This document shows positions 42,057 to 51,381 of a stretch of DNA of 64,000 nt, one piece after another. The translations under genes and the position numbers were made by a program. Each line of letters opens with the position of its first letter. The stretch's first letter is position 1. The notes below the pieces were generated by a model that worked only from the letters and a program-made list of their open reading frames with translations, was not told the origin of the DNA and searched no databases. The DNA is from Nocardioides furvisabuli (GTDB lineage Bacteria > Actinomycetota > Actinomycetes > Propionibacteriales > Nocardioidaceae): NCBI RefSeq assembly GCF_021083185.1, contig NZ_JAIGQB010000001.1, positions 62,001 to 126,000 on the forward strand, given 5' to 3'.

Positions 42057-45000
42057 TCACATGGTCGGGTCGAGCCAGGCCAGCTGGGTCGTCTGCGTGC
42101 CGCCGTCGCGGGTGACGACGCGCGCCCGACCCTCGGGCGCGGGCTGCGGGCGGAGGTTGCCGATCAGCACGCCCTCGTCGCGCGGGCCCGAGAGCATCAC
42201 TCCCGGCATCGCGAGGTCGCGCAGCGACTGGATGACCGGCTCGTAGAGCGCGCGGGAGGCACCGCCCGTGCGCCGTGCCACCACCACGTGGAGGCCGACG
42301 TCGCGGGCCTGCGCCATCAGCGGCTGCAGCGAGGAGACGGGCGAGGACTGCTGGGTGGCGACCAGGTCGTAGTCGTCGACGACGACGAAGACCTCTGCGC
42401 CGGTCCACCACGAGCGGCTGCGCAGCTGGTCCGGCGTCACGTCGGGACCGGGGATGCGGCCCTCGAGGTAGCTCGCGATGTCCTTCAGCGTCGGCGTGGC
42501 CTGGGTCGCGGAGGTCAGGTAGTTCAGCAGGTACTCGTCGGGGACCTCGCCGAGCAGCGAGCGCCGGTAGTCGACCAGGACGATCTGCGCCTCCTTGGGC
42601 GTGCGCGTGCGCATGACCTCGTGGACGTACGCCCGCAGCAGTGCGCTCTTGCCCGACTGTCCGTCGCCGAAGATCAGCATGTGCGGCTCGGCGTCGACGT
42701 CGAGGCCGACCGGGGCGAGCTCCTTCTCGTTGATGCCGAGCAGGATCTGGCGCTCGGGCAGCTGGCGGCGCACGGCGTCCTCGCGGATGGCCTCCAGCGT
42801 GACCTTCTCCGGCAGCAGGCGCAGCTTGGGGCCCTCGGGGCCCTTCCACGCGGCGGCCATCGTGTGGATGAGGTCGTCGACGCCGTCGCCGAGGGTGTCG
42901 GCGTTGCCGTCGCCGTCGATGCGCGGAAGCGCACCGAGGAAGTGCAGCTTCGACGGCACCAGGCCGCGCCCGGGCCGGCCGACGGGCACGAGGGCCGCGA
43001 CCTTGCGGTCGACCTCGGAGTCGAGCGGGTCACCGAGGCGCAGCTCGAGCTTGGAGCCGAAGACGTCGCGCATCGCGGCGCGGTAGTCGGCCCAGCGGGT
43101 GGAGGCGGTGACGATGTGGAGGCCGAAGGTCAGGCCGCGGGCGGCGAGCTGCTGGATCTCCATCTCGAGGTCGTCGAACTCCGCACGCAGCGTGCTCCAG
43201 CCGTCGATGACGAGGAAGACGTCGCCCCAGCCGTCGTCGACGCGGCCCTGGGCGCGACGCGAGCGGTAGGTCTCGATGGAGTCGATGCCGTTGGTGCGGA
43301 AGTAGGCCTCGCGGCGGTCGACGATGCCCTCGACCTCCGCCATCACACGGCGTACGACGTCGGGCTCGGAGCGCGTTGCGACACCCGAGACGTGCGGCAG
43401 CCGGGCCAGTGGCGCGAACGTGCCGCCGCCGAAGTCGAGCACGAAGAACTGCGACTCCATCGGGGTGGTCACCAGCGCCATGCTCGTGACGATGGTGCGC
43501 AACAGCGTGCTCTTGCCCGAGCGCGGGCCGCCGACGACGGCGACGTGGCCCGCGGCGCCGGTGAGGTTGAGCGTCATCGTGTCGCGGCGCTGCTCGCGGG
43601 GGCGGTCGACGGTGCCGAGCGGGATCACCAGGCCGGGCACGTCGCGCCACTGCGGCGAGGTCAGGCCCAGGTCGGGGTGCTCGACGAGGTCGGGCATGAG
43701 CTCGTCGAGGGTGTCGGGCACGTCGAGCGGCGGCAGCCACACCTGGTGCGCCTCGGGGCCCTTGCCGATCATCCGGGTCACGGCGATGTCGAGCAGCGAG
43801 GGCTGCTCGCCCTGCGGCTGCGGGGCGGCGACGTCGGCGGCGTCGTCGGCCACCGGCTCGAGCGCCTGCACCTCGGAGATCGTGAAGGGCAGGATGCCGC
43901 GGATGGCGCCGCCCTCGTCGCGGGTGACGCGGGTGCGGCTCGACGGCGGCCCCGAGACGTACGCCGCCTTGAAGCGCAGCAGCGTGGACTGGTCGGGCTT
44001 GAGGTAGCCCAGGCCCGGGACGGCGGGGAGCTCGTAGGCGTCCGGCACGCCGAGGACCGCGCGCGACTCGCCGGCGGAGAAGGTGCGCAGGCCGACGCGG
44101 TAGGACAGGTGCGACTCCAGGCCGCGCAGGCGCCCCTCCTCGAGGCGTTGCGAGGCGAGCAGCAGGTGCAGGCCGAGGGAGCGGCCGAGGCGGCCGATGG
44201 CGACGAAGAGGTCGATGAACTCCGGTTTGGCCGAGAGCATCTCGGAGAACTCGTCGACGACGATGAACAGCGACGGCATCGGCTCGAGCGGCTCGCCGTT
44301 GGCGCGGGCCTTCTCGTAGTCGCGGACCGAGGCGTAGTTGCCGGCGTCGCGCAGCAGCTCCTGGCGACGCGTCATCTCGCCGGACAACGCGTCCTGCATG
44401 CGGTCGACGAGGGTGAGCTCGTTGGCGAGGTTGGTGATGACGGCCGAGACGTGCGGCATGTCGGCCATGCCGGCGAAGGTCGCGCCACCCTTGAAGTCGA
44501 CGAGCACGAGGTTGAGCTGCTCCGAGGAGTGCGTCATGACCAGGCCGAGCACCAGCGTGCGCAGGAACTCCGACTTCCCGGACCCGGTCGCGCCGATCAC
44601 CAGGCCGTGGGGGCCCATGCCCTGCTGGGCGGACTCCTTGATGTCGAGGTGGATCAGGCCACCGGAGTCACCGATGCCGATCGGCACCCGCAACCGGTCG
44701 CGCGCCGGCCGTGGCCGCCAGGCGGTGGCGGGGTCGTAGGCGAAGATGTCGCCGAGCCCGAGCAGGTCCATGTGGTCAGGGGTCGTCGAGGTGATGTCGA
44801 CGGCGCCGCCGGCCGAGGACGACTCCGCGCTCGCGGTCTTCAGCGGCGCGATGCGACGTGCGTACGCCTCCGCGGTGGCGATGTCGCACTGGTCGGCCAG
44901 TGCCCGCACGGGCTCGCCGCGCAGCCGCAGCGCGCTGACCGGGCGCTTGCCCAGCTCGTCGGGGCCGTCGGCGAACTCCAGCCGCAGCCGCGTCGAGTCC

Positions 45001-46055
45001 TCGAGCTCGTCCCACCGGCTCGGCAGGTCGAGCAGCGTCACGCCGTGCAGGCCGTCGGGCGGCACGATGTGGTTGCCGGGCGGCAGGTGGCCGCCGTCGA
45101 TGACCAGCAGGATGTGGGGTGTCGCGGCCCGCTCGTCGGCACCGAAGCGGGGCCGGTCGCCGAGGTCGGGGGGCAGCAGGTTGCCGAGGTCGTCGAGCGA
45201 CGTCGAGACCAGGCGCATCGGCCCGACCGCGTCGACCTCGCGGGTGCTCTGGGCGTGGGGGAGCCACTTGACCCAGTCCCAGTGCGTGAGGTTCTGCTCA
45301 GAGCTGAGCACCGCGACGATCAGCTGGTCGGGGTTCTGGAAGGCCGTCGCCGAGCAGATCATCGCCCGCGCGGTCGAGCGGACCTCCTCGGCGTCGCCGC
45401 ACAGCTCGATGCGGTCGAAGGCGCGCAGGTCGATCGAGGCCGGCAGGTGGGGCTGGAGCCGGTGCACCACCAGCAGGCGGTGGAGCGCGGACGCGGCGGC
45501 CGGGTCGACCTGGTCGACGGGCGCGCTCTCCGGTGGCACCAGCTCCAGCGACAGCGGCTGTGAGCACAGGCCGTAGCGGACGTGGAGGAAGTTGTCGTCG
45601 GAGGCGGTGTGCTCCCACAGGCGGGTGCGGTCCTCGGCGAGCGCGGGCAGCGCGGACGGCTCGGGGTGGTGCCAGTTGAGTGCGCGGCGCTGCTGGTCGG
45701 CCGCCTCGCGGGCGACCTTGCGGATGTTGCCGAGGTAGCGGAGGTACTCGGTGCGCGAGCCGGTGACCTGCTGGGCGCGCTGCTTCCGCTGCCGGTCGAT
45801 CTGCACGATGATGAAGCCGAGCGTGGCGAAGAGGAACATGCCAGCCGCGAGGAAGCTGCGGGTGCGGTTGCCGCCGCCGCCCATCGTGGCGACGAGCACG
45901 ATCGAGCCGAGGCTGCCGAGCATCGGGATGGCGTTCATCAGGACGCCACCGGCGCCCTCGCCCTCCTGCAGCTCCGGCGGGGGCTGGAGCACGATCTGAC
46001 CGCCCGGCATCTCCGGCTCGTCGAGCCTCTGGCCGCCCCGCAGTGTCGTGCTCAC
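42057..46055 (-). CDS. eccC: type VII secretion ATPase EccC (three FtsK/SpoIIIE domains)
   Basis: EccC, 1332 residues, the coupling ATPase of ESX secretion. Two N-terminal membrane helices (about 38-95), then three FtsK/SpoIIIE domains. Walker A: GATGSGKS (488-495), GGPRSGKS (842-849) and GDGQSGKS (1130-1137). Walker B-like strands: LVLVDFKGGATF, FFVLDFGGGTF and IVLVDYRRSLLG. All three P-loops are intact. It is one polypeptide, as in Streptomyces, not split as EccCa/EccCb. It is divergent from eccD1; the promoters share 46056-46171. WXG100 proteins docking to its last domain would be exported. Confidence 0.96.
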   Translation of the reverse strand: MSTTLRGGQRLDEPEMPGGQIVLQPPPELQEGEGAGGVLMNAIPMLGSLGSIVLVATMGGGGNRTRSFLAAGMFLFATLGFIIVQIDRQRKQRAQQVTGSRTEYLRYLGNIRKVAREAADQQRRALNWHHPEPSALPALAEDRTRLWEHTASDDNFLHVRYGLCSQPLSLELVPPESAPVDQVDPAAASALHRLLVVHRLQPHLPASIDLRAFDRIELCGDAEEVRSTARAMICSATAFQNPDQLIVAVLSSEQNLTHWDWVKWLPHAQSTREVDAVGPMRLVSTSLDDLGNLLPPDLGDRPRFGADERAATPHILLVIDGGHLPPGNHIVPPDGLHGVTLLDLPSRWDELEDSTRLRLEFADGPDELGKRPVSALRLRGEPVRALADQCDIATAEAYARRIAPLKTASAESSSAGGAVDITSTTPDHMDLLGLGDIFAYDPATAWRPRPARDRLRVPIGIGDSGGLIHLDIKESAQQGMGPHGLVIGATGSGKSEFLRTLVLGLVMTHSSEQLNLVLVDFKGGATFAGMADMPHVSAVITNLANELTLVDRMQDALSGEMTRRQELLRDAGNYASVRDYEKARANGEPLEPMPSLFIVVDEFSEMLSAKPEFIDLFVAIGRLGRSLGLHLLLASQRLEEGRLRGLESHLSYRVGLRTFSAGESRAVLGVPDAYELPAVPGLGYLKPDQSTLLRFKAAYVSGPPSSRTRVTRDEGGAIRGILPFTISEVQALEPVADDAADVAAPQPQGEQPSLLDIAVTRMIGKGPEAHQVWLPPLDVPDTLDELMPDLVEHPDLGLTSPQWRDVPGLVIPLGTVDRPREQRRDTMTLNLTGAAGHVAVVGGPRSGKSTLLRTIVTSMALVTTPMESQFFVLDFGGGTFAPLARLPHVSGVATRSEPDVVRRVMAEVEGIVDRREAYFRTNGIDSIETYRSRRAQGRVDDGWGDVFLVIDGWSTLRAEFDDLEMEIQQLAARGLTFGLHIVTASTRWADYRAAMRDVFGSKLELRLGDPLDSEVDRKVAALVPVGRPGRGLVPSKLHFLGALPRIDGDGNADTLGDGVDDLIHTMAAAWKGPEGPKLRLLPEKVTLEAIREDAVRRQLPERQILLGINEKELAPVGLDVDAEPHMLIFGDGQSGKSALLRAYVHEVMRTRTPKEAQIVLVDYRRSLLGEVPDEYLLNYLTSATQATPTLKDIASYLEGRIPGPDVTPDQLRSRSWWTGAEVFVVVDDYDLVATQQSSPVSSLQPLMAQARDVGLHVVVARRTGGASRALYEPVIQSLRDLAMPGVMLSGPRDEGVLIGNLRPQPAPEGRARVVTRDGGTQTTQLAWLDPTM

Positions 46056-46171
46056 GCGTCCCCCGTTGCCTCACCCGTCGAAGTCGCGACGATGATAGGT
46101 GTGCACCAGCACGGGCGCGACTACCCTGCTTTCCGAGAAGCACCCGCCCGATGCACGAGAAGGGGGATTTC

Positions 46172-47554
46172 GTGTCGGACGTCGCGATGCCCAGCTCTGC
46201 TGACGCGACCATCGCCGTGAGCATCCACGGCCCTGCCGGGGTGCTGGACCTCGTCGTGCCTGCCGGAGCCACGTCCGTCGACGTCGCGCGCGAGTACGCC
46301 AGGCAGGCCGAGGCCGCCGGTGTCGTCTCCGGGATCCCGCTGCTGCAGACCGCGCTCGGGGAGCGGCTCAACGCGACCGTGCCGCTGGCCGAGGTCGGGG
46401 TGCAGTCCGGCGACGTGCTGGTCGCCACCACCGGCGTGCACCGACCCCGCAAGGTCACCCTGCTCGAGGCGGCGAAGGACGCGCCCGAGACCCCTGCGCT
46501 CGCGTCCATGGTCGCCAGCGTCGCGTCCCTCGCAGCCGCGCTGGCCGGGTGGTACGCCGCCCGCGCCGGGGAGGACACCGTCCGCACCGTCACGGTGGGG
46601 ATCCTGCTCGCGTGCGCGCTGGTCGGCGCGCTGCCCCTCGGCCGGCACACCCGCCAGCGCGCGGCGGCCGCACCCGCCTTCGCCGCGGCCGCCGCCTTCG
46701 CAGCCCTCCACGAGCCGGGCCTGCACCTGCTGCCCGCGATCCTCGGCGCGGCCGGCATCGCTGCCGCGGTCGTGGCCGGCATCGGTCGAGCGCTGTCGGT
46801 CGACGGTGGCGACGAGATCGGCACGGTGTGGATCGCCGCCGGACTCACCGTCTTCGCCTGCTGCGCGCTGCCCGCGCTGATGGGCTGGGACGCCCGCGTC
46901 GCGTGGACGCTGCTGGTCCTCGGCTCGATGATGGCCGCGCGGTTCGCGCCGTCGCTGGCCATCGACGTCCCCGACGAGGTGCTGCTCGACCTCGACCGAC
47001 TCGCCGTCACGGCCTGGTCGGCGCGCGACTCCCAGCGCAAGGGCCGGCGGGGCCGCATCGTGGTGGCTGCCGACGCGATGGAGCGCCTGGTCCACCGGGC
47101 CTCGCGCATCGTCACCGGCGCCTCGGCCGCCATCCTCGTGACCGTCGTGGTCGCCAGCCCACTCCTGCTGCGCAGCGCCACCATCGACCTCGACCGCATC
47201 GGCGCCCGCTGCCTGGTGTTCTTCGCCGGCTGCTCGCTGCTGCTCGCCGCGCGCTCCTACCGCCATGCCGCTGCGCGGGCGCTGCTGCGCCTGGCCGGGC
47301 TCGGCGCGCTGGTCTCCCTGGCGGTGCACCTCGTCGTGGGACCAGGCGCCTCCCACCTCGACACCTTCTTCTACGTCGTGGTCGCGCTCGGGGTGGTCGC
47401 GCTCGCCGCGGCCATCGCCACGGGACGCGGCTGGCGCTCGGTCTGGTGGTCGCGCCGGGCCGAGGTCGCGGAGGCGCTGTGCGGCAGCCTCGCCTTCGCC
47501 TCGGCGGTCGTCGCGGCCGGCGTCTTCCGCCGCCTGTGGGAAATGACGTCGTGA
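46172..47554 (+). CDS. eccD: type VII secretion membrane protein EccD, copy 1
   Basis: EccD-like, 460 residues. An N-terminal ubiquitin-like (YukD) domain spans about 8-90 (ATIAVSIHGPAGVLDLVVPA to SGDVLVATTG). About eleven membrane helices follow from residue 110. EccD forms the large membrane vestibule of the ESX core. GTG 46172 follows AGGGGG; an ATG 21 bases upstream lacks a ribosome site. It is divergent from eccC and precedes the WXG100 pair. A second, different full-length EccD is encoded at 48564-49946. Confidence 0.9.
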   Translation: MSDVAMPSSADATIAVSIHGPAGVLDLVVPAGATSVDVAREYARQAEAAGVVSGIPLLQTALGERLNATVPLAEVGVQSGDVLVATTGVHRPRKVTLLEAAKDAPETPALASMVASVASLAAALAGWYAARAGEDTVRTVTVGILLACALVGALPLGRHTRQRAAAAPAFAAAAAFAALHEPGLHLLPAILGAAGIAAAVVAGIGRALSVDGGDEIGTVWIAAGLTVFACCALPALMGWDARVAWTLLVLGSMMAARFAPSLAIDVPDEVLLDLDRLAVTAWSARDSQRKGRRGRIVVAADAMERLVHRASRIVTGASAAILVTVVVASPLLLRSATIDLDRIGARCLVFFAGCSLLLAARSYRHAAARALLRLAGLGALVSLAVHLVVGPGASHLDTFFYVVVALGVVALAAAIATGRGWRSVWWSRRAEVAEALCGSLAFASAVVAAGVFRRLWEMTS

Positions 47555-47693
47555 TGTTTAGCCCGAATCCGGTCGGGTAGATGCTCGTCAGCGCGGGGGG
47601 CCGGGACGTCTCCCCGAGCACCGGATCACCACCAGTGGATCACCAACACACAGAAGCTCGGTCGGTTCGACCGCCGAGGGAGAAGGATCTTTC

Positions 47694-48005
47694 ATGAGCG
47701 AGATGTACGGCCAGACAGAGAAGGCCCTCTCCAAGGGCGCCGACTTCGTCGACCAGGCCCGCGGTGACGTGAAGAACAAGTGCGGCGTGCTCTCCGGCAA
47801 CATCCAGACGATGATGGGTGGATGGGGCGGCCAGGGCGCGACCGCGTTCAACAACCTCATGATCGCGTGGGACCAGAAGCAGGAGACGATCCTCAAGGCC
47901 CTCGACCAGCTCTCCGCGTCGATGAAGGAGACCGAGCGCGACAACGTCTCGACCGACGAGAGCCAGTCCGCCACCCACACCAACCTCCAGGGCCGCCTCG
48001 GCTGA
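47694..48005 (+). CDS. WXG100 protein (Esx-like), first of pair
   Basis: 103 residues, helix-turn-helix WXG100 fold with WGG at the turn (MGGWGGQGATAF). It follows GGAGAAGG. The C-terminal tail (ESQSATHTNLQGRLG) lacks an evident YxxxD/E signal. It lies 30 bases before its partner; together they should form the secreted EsxA/EsxB-type heterodimer recognised by EccC. Between eccD1 and eccD2. Confidence 0.93.
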   Translation: MSEMYGQTEKALSKGADFVDQARGDVKNKCGVLSGNIQTMMGGWGGQGATAFNNLMIAWDQKQETILKALDQLSASMKETERDNVSTDESQSATHTNLQGRLG

Positions 48006-48035
48006 CGCCGAGCCCCTCACAGACTCAGGAGATCG

Positions 48036-48329
48036 ATGATGAGCTTCGACGGAATCAAGGTCCAGCACGGGTCCCTCGACGCCGGTGCCGCCGACGTCAT
48101 GAAGGCCGCCAAGGACATCGAGGCGCGCCTCGACCAGCTCGAGAACGAGCTGAACCCCCTCAAGTCGGACTGGAACGGTAACGCCAAGATGGCCTACGAC
48201 CAGGCCAAGGCGAAGTGGGACCAGGCGATGACCGAGATGACCCTGCTGCTGCAGCAGGCCAGCCAAGGCGTCGACGCGTCCAACGCCGAGTACAAGGCGG
48301 CCGACGCCCGGGGCGCCAACCGCTTCTGA
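48036..48329 (+). CDS. WXG100 protein (Esx-like), second of pair
   Basis: 97 residues with WNG at the turn (LKSDWNGNAKMAYDQAK), a typical EsxA/EsxB member. The ATGATG start leaves a choice of 48036 or 48039. A late YKAADA resembles the YxxxD export motif, so this partner probably carries the signal. A hairpin terminator follows 23 bases later. Confidence 0.93.
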   Translation: MMSFDGIKVQHGSLDAGAADVMKAAKDIEARLDQLENELNPLKSDWNGNAKMAYDQAKAKWDQAMTEMTLLLQQASQGVDASNAEYKAADARGANRF

Positions 48330-48351
48330 GCGCCGCGAACGACACCTGATC

Positions 48352-48385
48352 GAGGCCGGTCGTCCCCACGGGGGCGACCGGCCTC
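48352..48385 (+). terminator. hairpin after the WXG100 pair
   Basis: GAGGCCGGTCG pairs with CGACCGGCCTC, extended through T-G and CCCC/GGGG to a three-base ACG loop. It lies 23 bases past the second WXG100 stop and separates that pair from eccD2-eccB-mycP, allowing higher expression of the small substrates. Confidence 0.75.
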
Positions 48386-48563
48386 GCGCCCTCTTCTGCA
48401 CAGCTTCCGCACGTCTGCCCGGAGCCGTCGGCCCGCCGCCACCACGAGGGTGGGGCGCGCCGCGTCCCACCGTCGGTGGGGTGGGAGGAATTCGCCTAGG
48501 CTGCACTCCGTTCGGTGCCCGGCCCGCGTCGGCGCACGTGAAGCACAACCAGGGGGAACACCA

Positions 48564-49946
48564 ATGAGTCAGGGGTCCTCGGTCGCCTCGGGCCTGGTCC
48601 GGGTGACCGTCGCATCGGGGTCCCGGCGCGTCGATCTGGTGCTGCCGGGGGCGATCCCCGTCGCCGAGCTGGTGCCCGAGCTGGCCCGCTCGGTCGGCCT
48701 GCTCGACGCCTCCACCGTCTACGGCGGCTACCGCCTGGTGACCCAGGAGGGCCGGATCCTGGCCGCCAACGCAGGCCTCACCATGCAGGGCATCGAGGAC
48801 GGCGGCCTGCTGACGGTCACCGCCGGCGTCGACGACAAGGCGCCGCGCGTCTACGACGACGTGGTCGAGGCGATGGCCGACGTGGTGGAGAACGAGCTCC
48901 GGCCGTGGGAGCCCTCGGCGGGACGACGTACGGCGCTGGGCGCGGGCAGCATCCTGCTCGGCCTCGGTGCGCTCGCGCTGCTGCTGCGGGGCGAGAGCCT
49001 GCTGGGCGGTGTCGCCGCCGCGGTGATCGCCGGCCTCCTCGTCGTCGGCGGCATCGTCCTGGCCCGGGCCCAGGAGGAGCCCGAGGCCGGCGTGGTGGTG
49101 TCCCTCCTCGCCGCCCTGTACGCCGGCGTGGCGGGGCTGCTGCTCGCCCCCGGCGCGCTGCCGGGCTGGGCGTGGCCCCTCGACGACGCCTTCTTCTCCG
49201 ACCCGCTGCTCCTCGCCGGGCTCGGTGTCCTCACCGCCGGTCTGGTCGCCGTCGTCGGCCTGCAGGACGGCCGTCCGCTGGTCATCCCGGCCATCGTGGT
49301 GGGCGCGGTGCTCGTGGCGAGCTCGGTGCTGATCCGGGTCGCCACGCTCGAGCCCGACGTCGTCTTCACGGTGCTCCTGACGCTCGTGGTCCTCGCCGGC
49401 AGCATCTTCCCGTGGCTGGCGCTCGGGGTCACCGGCACCAAGGTCGACCAGCTCTACTCCCTGCACGACATCACCGCCGACCCCGAGGAGATCGACCCCG
49501 ACGAGGTCGCCGCCGACGCCCGGGTGGGCCACGAGATCCTGCTGGCCGTCTCCGCGACGGTCGGCACCCTGCTGGTCCTCCTCGCGCCGTTCGCGGTGGG
49601 CCGCGGCGCCTACGGCACGGTGCTCGCGGCCGTGTGCTGCCTGGCCGTCATGTTCCGCACCCGCCAGTACCGCACCGGCGCCGAGGTCCTCGCCGGCCTC
49701 GCGTCCGGGATCCTGGGCCTGGTGTCGGTGGCGGTGTCGATGCTCCTGATCCACGACGGCTGGCGCGCCGGTGCGGCCATCGGCCTCGCCGGGGTGGGCG
49801 CCGTGCTGCTGGCGCTGACCCTCGTGCCGGCCTCGCCATCGGTGCGACGCGGCCGGATGGGTGACGTGGTCGAGATGGTGACCCTGCTCGCGCTCCTCCC
49901 GCTGATGGTGCTCGCGGCGGGCTTCGTCGCCGCTGTGGCGGGCTGA
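48564..49946 (+). CDS. eccD: type VII secretion membrane protein EccD, copy 2
   Basis: Second EccD-like protein, again 460 residues, with a ubiquitin-like N-terminal domain (about 8-90: LVRVTVASGSRRVDLVLPGA to DGGLLTVTAG) and about eleven membrane helices. Its sequence differs strongly from copy 1, so the pair is not a recent duplication. ATG 48564 follows AGGGGGAACACC. It heads the eccD2-eccB-mycP unit (16 bases to eccB). EccD acts as a dimer in mycobacteria; here two genes could give a heterodimer. Not a fragment, since both keep all segments. Confidence 0.88.
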   Translation: MSQGSSVASGLVRVTVASGSRRVDLVLPGAIPVAELVPELARSVGLLDASTVYGGYRLVTQEGRILAANAGLTMQGIEDGGLLTVTAGVDDKAPRVYDDVVEAMADVVENELRPWEPSAGRRTALGAGSILLGLGALALLLRGESLLGGVAAAVIAGLLVVGGIVLARAQEEPEAGVVVSLLAALYAGVAGLLLAPGALPGWAWPLDDAFFSDPLLLAGLGVLTAGLVAVVGLQDGRPLVIPAIVVGAVLVASSVLIRVATLEPDVVFTVLLTLVVLAGSIFPWLALGVTGTKVDQLYSLHDITADPEEIDPDEVAADARVGHEILLAVSATVGTLLVLLAPFAVGRGAYGTVLAAVCCLAVMFRTRQYRTGAEVLAGLASGILGLVSVAVSMLLIHDGWRAGAAIGLAGVGAVLLALTLVPASPSVRRGRMGDVVEMVTLLALLPLMVLAAGFVAAVAG

Positions 49947-49962
49947 GGCGGGCTGGGAACAG

Positions 49963-51381
49963 ATGGCCACCAAGAAGGACCTGGTCGAGGCCCACGCCTT
50001 CAGCCGCCGCCGCCTGGTCACCGCGTTCGTCTCCGGCGCCCCGGGCGGCCGCGAGGTCGAGCCGGTGCGTCCCGGCCGGGTGCTGATCGGCGGCGTCGCG
50101 TTGTCCGTGCTGCTGCTCGCCGGTGCCGCGATCGCGGGCTTCCTGCTCGGCCGACCGCCGGCCCAGTGGCTCGACGAGGGCAGCTTCGTCATCTCCAAGG
50201 ACACCGGCGAGCAGTACGTCGTGCTGCGCGGCGGCGACGACCCGCTGCTCCAGCGGGTCCCCAACTACGTCTCGGCGCAGCTGCTGCTCGAGGACGCCGA
50301 GCTGACGCCCTACACCGTGCGCGACAAGTACATCCGCACCGTGCAGCTCGGCGAGGACCTCGGCATCGAGGGTGCCCCGGCGGGACTGCCGTCGGCGGGC
50401 GAGCTCGTGGACGACGGCTGGACCGCGTGCACCGGCTCCGAGGTCGGCATCAAGGTCGCCGTCCAGCAGGCCCCGACGGTCGAGGACCTCACCGGGTCGG
50501 CGTTCCTGGTCGCCCACGAGGGCGAGCAGTGGCTCATCGCGACGGCGCCGGCAGTGGGCAACCAGCAGGAGCGCGCCTACCGCTTCCCGATGCCGGCCGA
50601 CCAGACCTCCGCCTCCACCGTCGGCAACCGCATCGGCTTCGGTGCCACCCCCGTCGAGGTCGACGTCGACTGGCTCAATCTCTTCCCCGAGCGCGACGCG
50701 CTGGAGGAGGAGGCCTTCGGCGTGACGCGGCGCGGCGAGTCGGTGCCCTACGGCGACAGCCGCACCGACCTCTCCCGCTACCGCATCGGCGACCTGCTGC
50801 TCGCCGACACCGGACGCTACTACCTGCTCGGCGACCAGGCTCCCGAGGAGCTCTCGCCGTTCGCCGGCATGGTCTACGACGTCGTCGGTCGCGCCGCGAC
50901 CCCGGTCAGCGAGGACCTCGTCGCGTCCTTCGGGGCCACGAAGTACCCCGCCGAGTGGCCGACCGCGCTGCCCACGGCGGTTCCCAACGGTGCGCTGTGC
51001 GGCGTCCTGCACCCCGGGGCCGGTGCCGACCCGGCCGTCAGCCTGGCGACCAACCCGACCGGCGCGGCCGACCCGGGCGAGGTCTCGCCGGGGCGCCACG
51101 AGGTCGACGTCGAGCCCAGCGCAGGGGCGTACGTCCAGTCCGGCTCGGAGGCCGCGGCCGACGCCGGCACCCCCTACGTCATCGACACCAAGGGCGAGAA
51201 GTACGCGCTGCTCGGTCCACAGGTGCCGGACTTCATCGGCTATGCCGAGGTGGACCCGCCGCTCGTGCCGAGCACGTGGCTGGAGTTCTTCGAGCCCGGC
51301 GTGCCGCTGTCGACGAACCGGGCCCGCCGGCTGCCCGACGACGCGGCGCCCGCCGCCGCGGAAGAGGACAGCGGCTCGTGA
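49963..51381 (+). CDS. eccB: type VII secretion protein EccB
   Basis: EccB, 472 residues, a core ESX component. A short cytosolic N-terminus (KKDLVEAHAFSRRRLVTAF is characteristic) is followed by one membrane helix (about 45-66) and a large extracytoplasmic repeat domain: PAQWLDEGSFVISKDTGEQYVVL, then four repeated strand-helix units, and AKYxL-like segments. Cys at the GWTACTGSEVGIK and GALCGVL positions likely form a disulfide as in other EccB. ATG 49963 follows GGGCTGGGAACAG. Its stop overlaps mycP (GTGA). Confidence 0.95.
   Translation: MATKKDLVEAHAFSRRRLVTAFVSGAPGGREVEPVRPGRVLIGGVALSVLLLAGAAIAGFLLGRPPAQWLDEGSFVISKDTGEQYVVLRGGDDPLLQRVPNYVSAQLLLEDAELTPYTVRDKYIRTVQLGEDLGIEGAPAGLPSAGELVDDGWTACTGSEVGIKVAVQQAPTVEDLTGSAFLVAHEGEQWLIATAPAVGNQQERAYRFPMPADQTSASTVGNRIGFGATPVEVDVDWLNLFPERDALEEEAFGVTRRGESVPYGDSRTDLSRYRIGDLLLADTGRYYLLGDQAPEELSPFAGMVYDVVGRAATPVSEDLVASFGATKYPAEWPTALPTAVPNGALCGVLHPGAGADPAVSLATNPTGAADPGEVSPGRHEVDVEPSAGAYVQSGSEAAADAGTPYVIDTKGEKYALLGPQVPDFIGYAEVDPPLVPSTWLEFFEPGVPLSTNRARRLPDDAAPAAAEEDSGS

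Noticed and set aside
40797-45563. 1588-residue plus-strand open frame across the HerA-like gene and eccC
   Set aside because: It is an antisense or off-frame shadow of two genes with clear motifs; composition is Arg/Ala-rich and without domains.
47640-50264. 874-residue minus-strand open frame over the WXG100 pair and eccD2
   Set aside because: Antisense of well-supported type VII genes; low-complexity composition.
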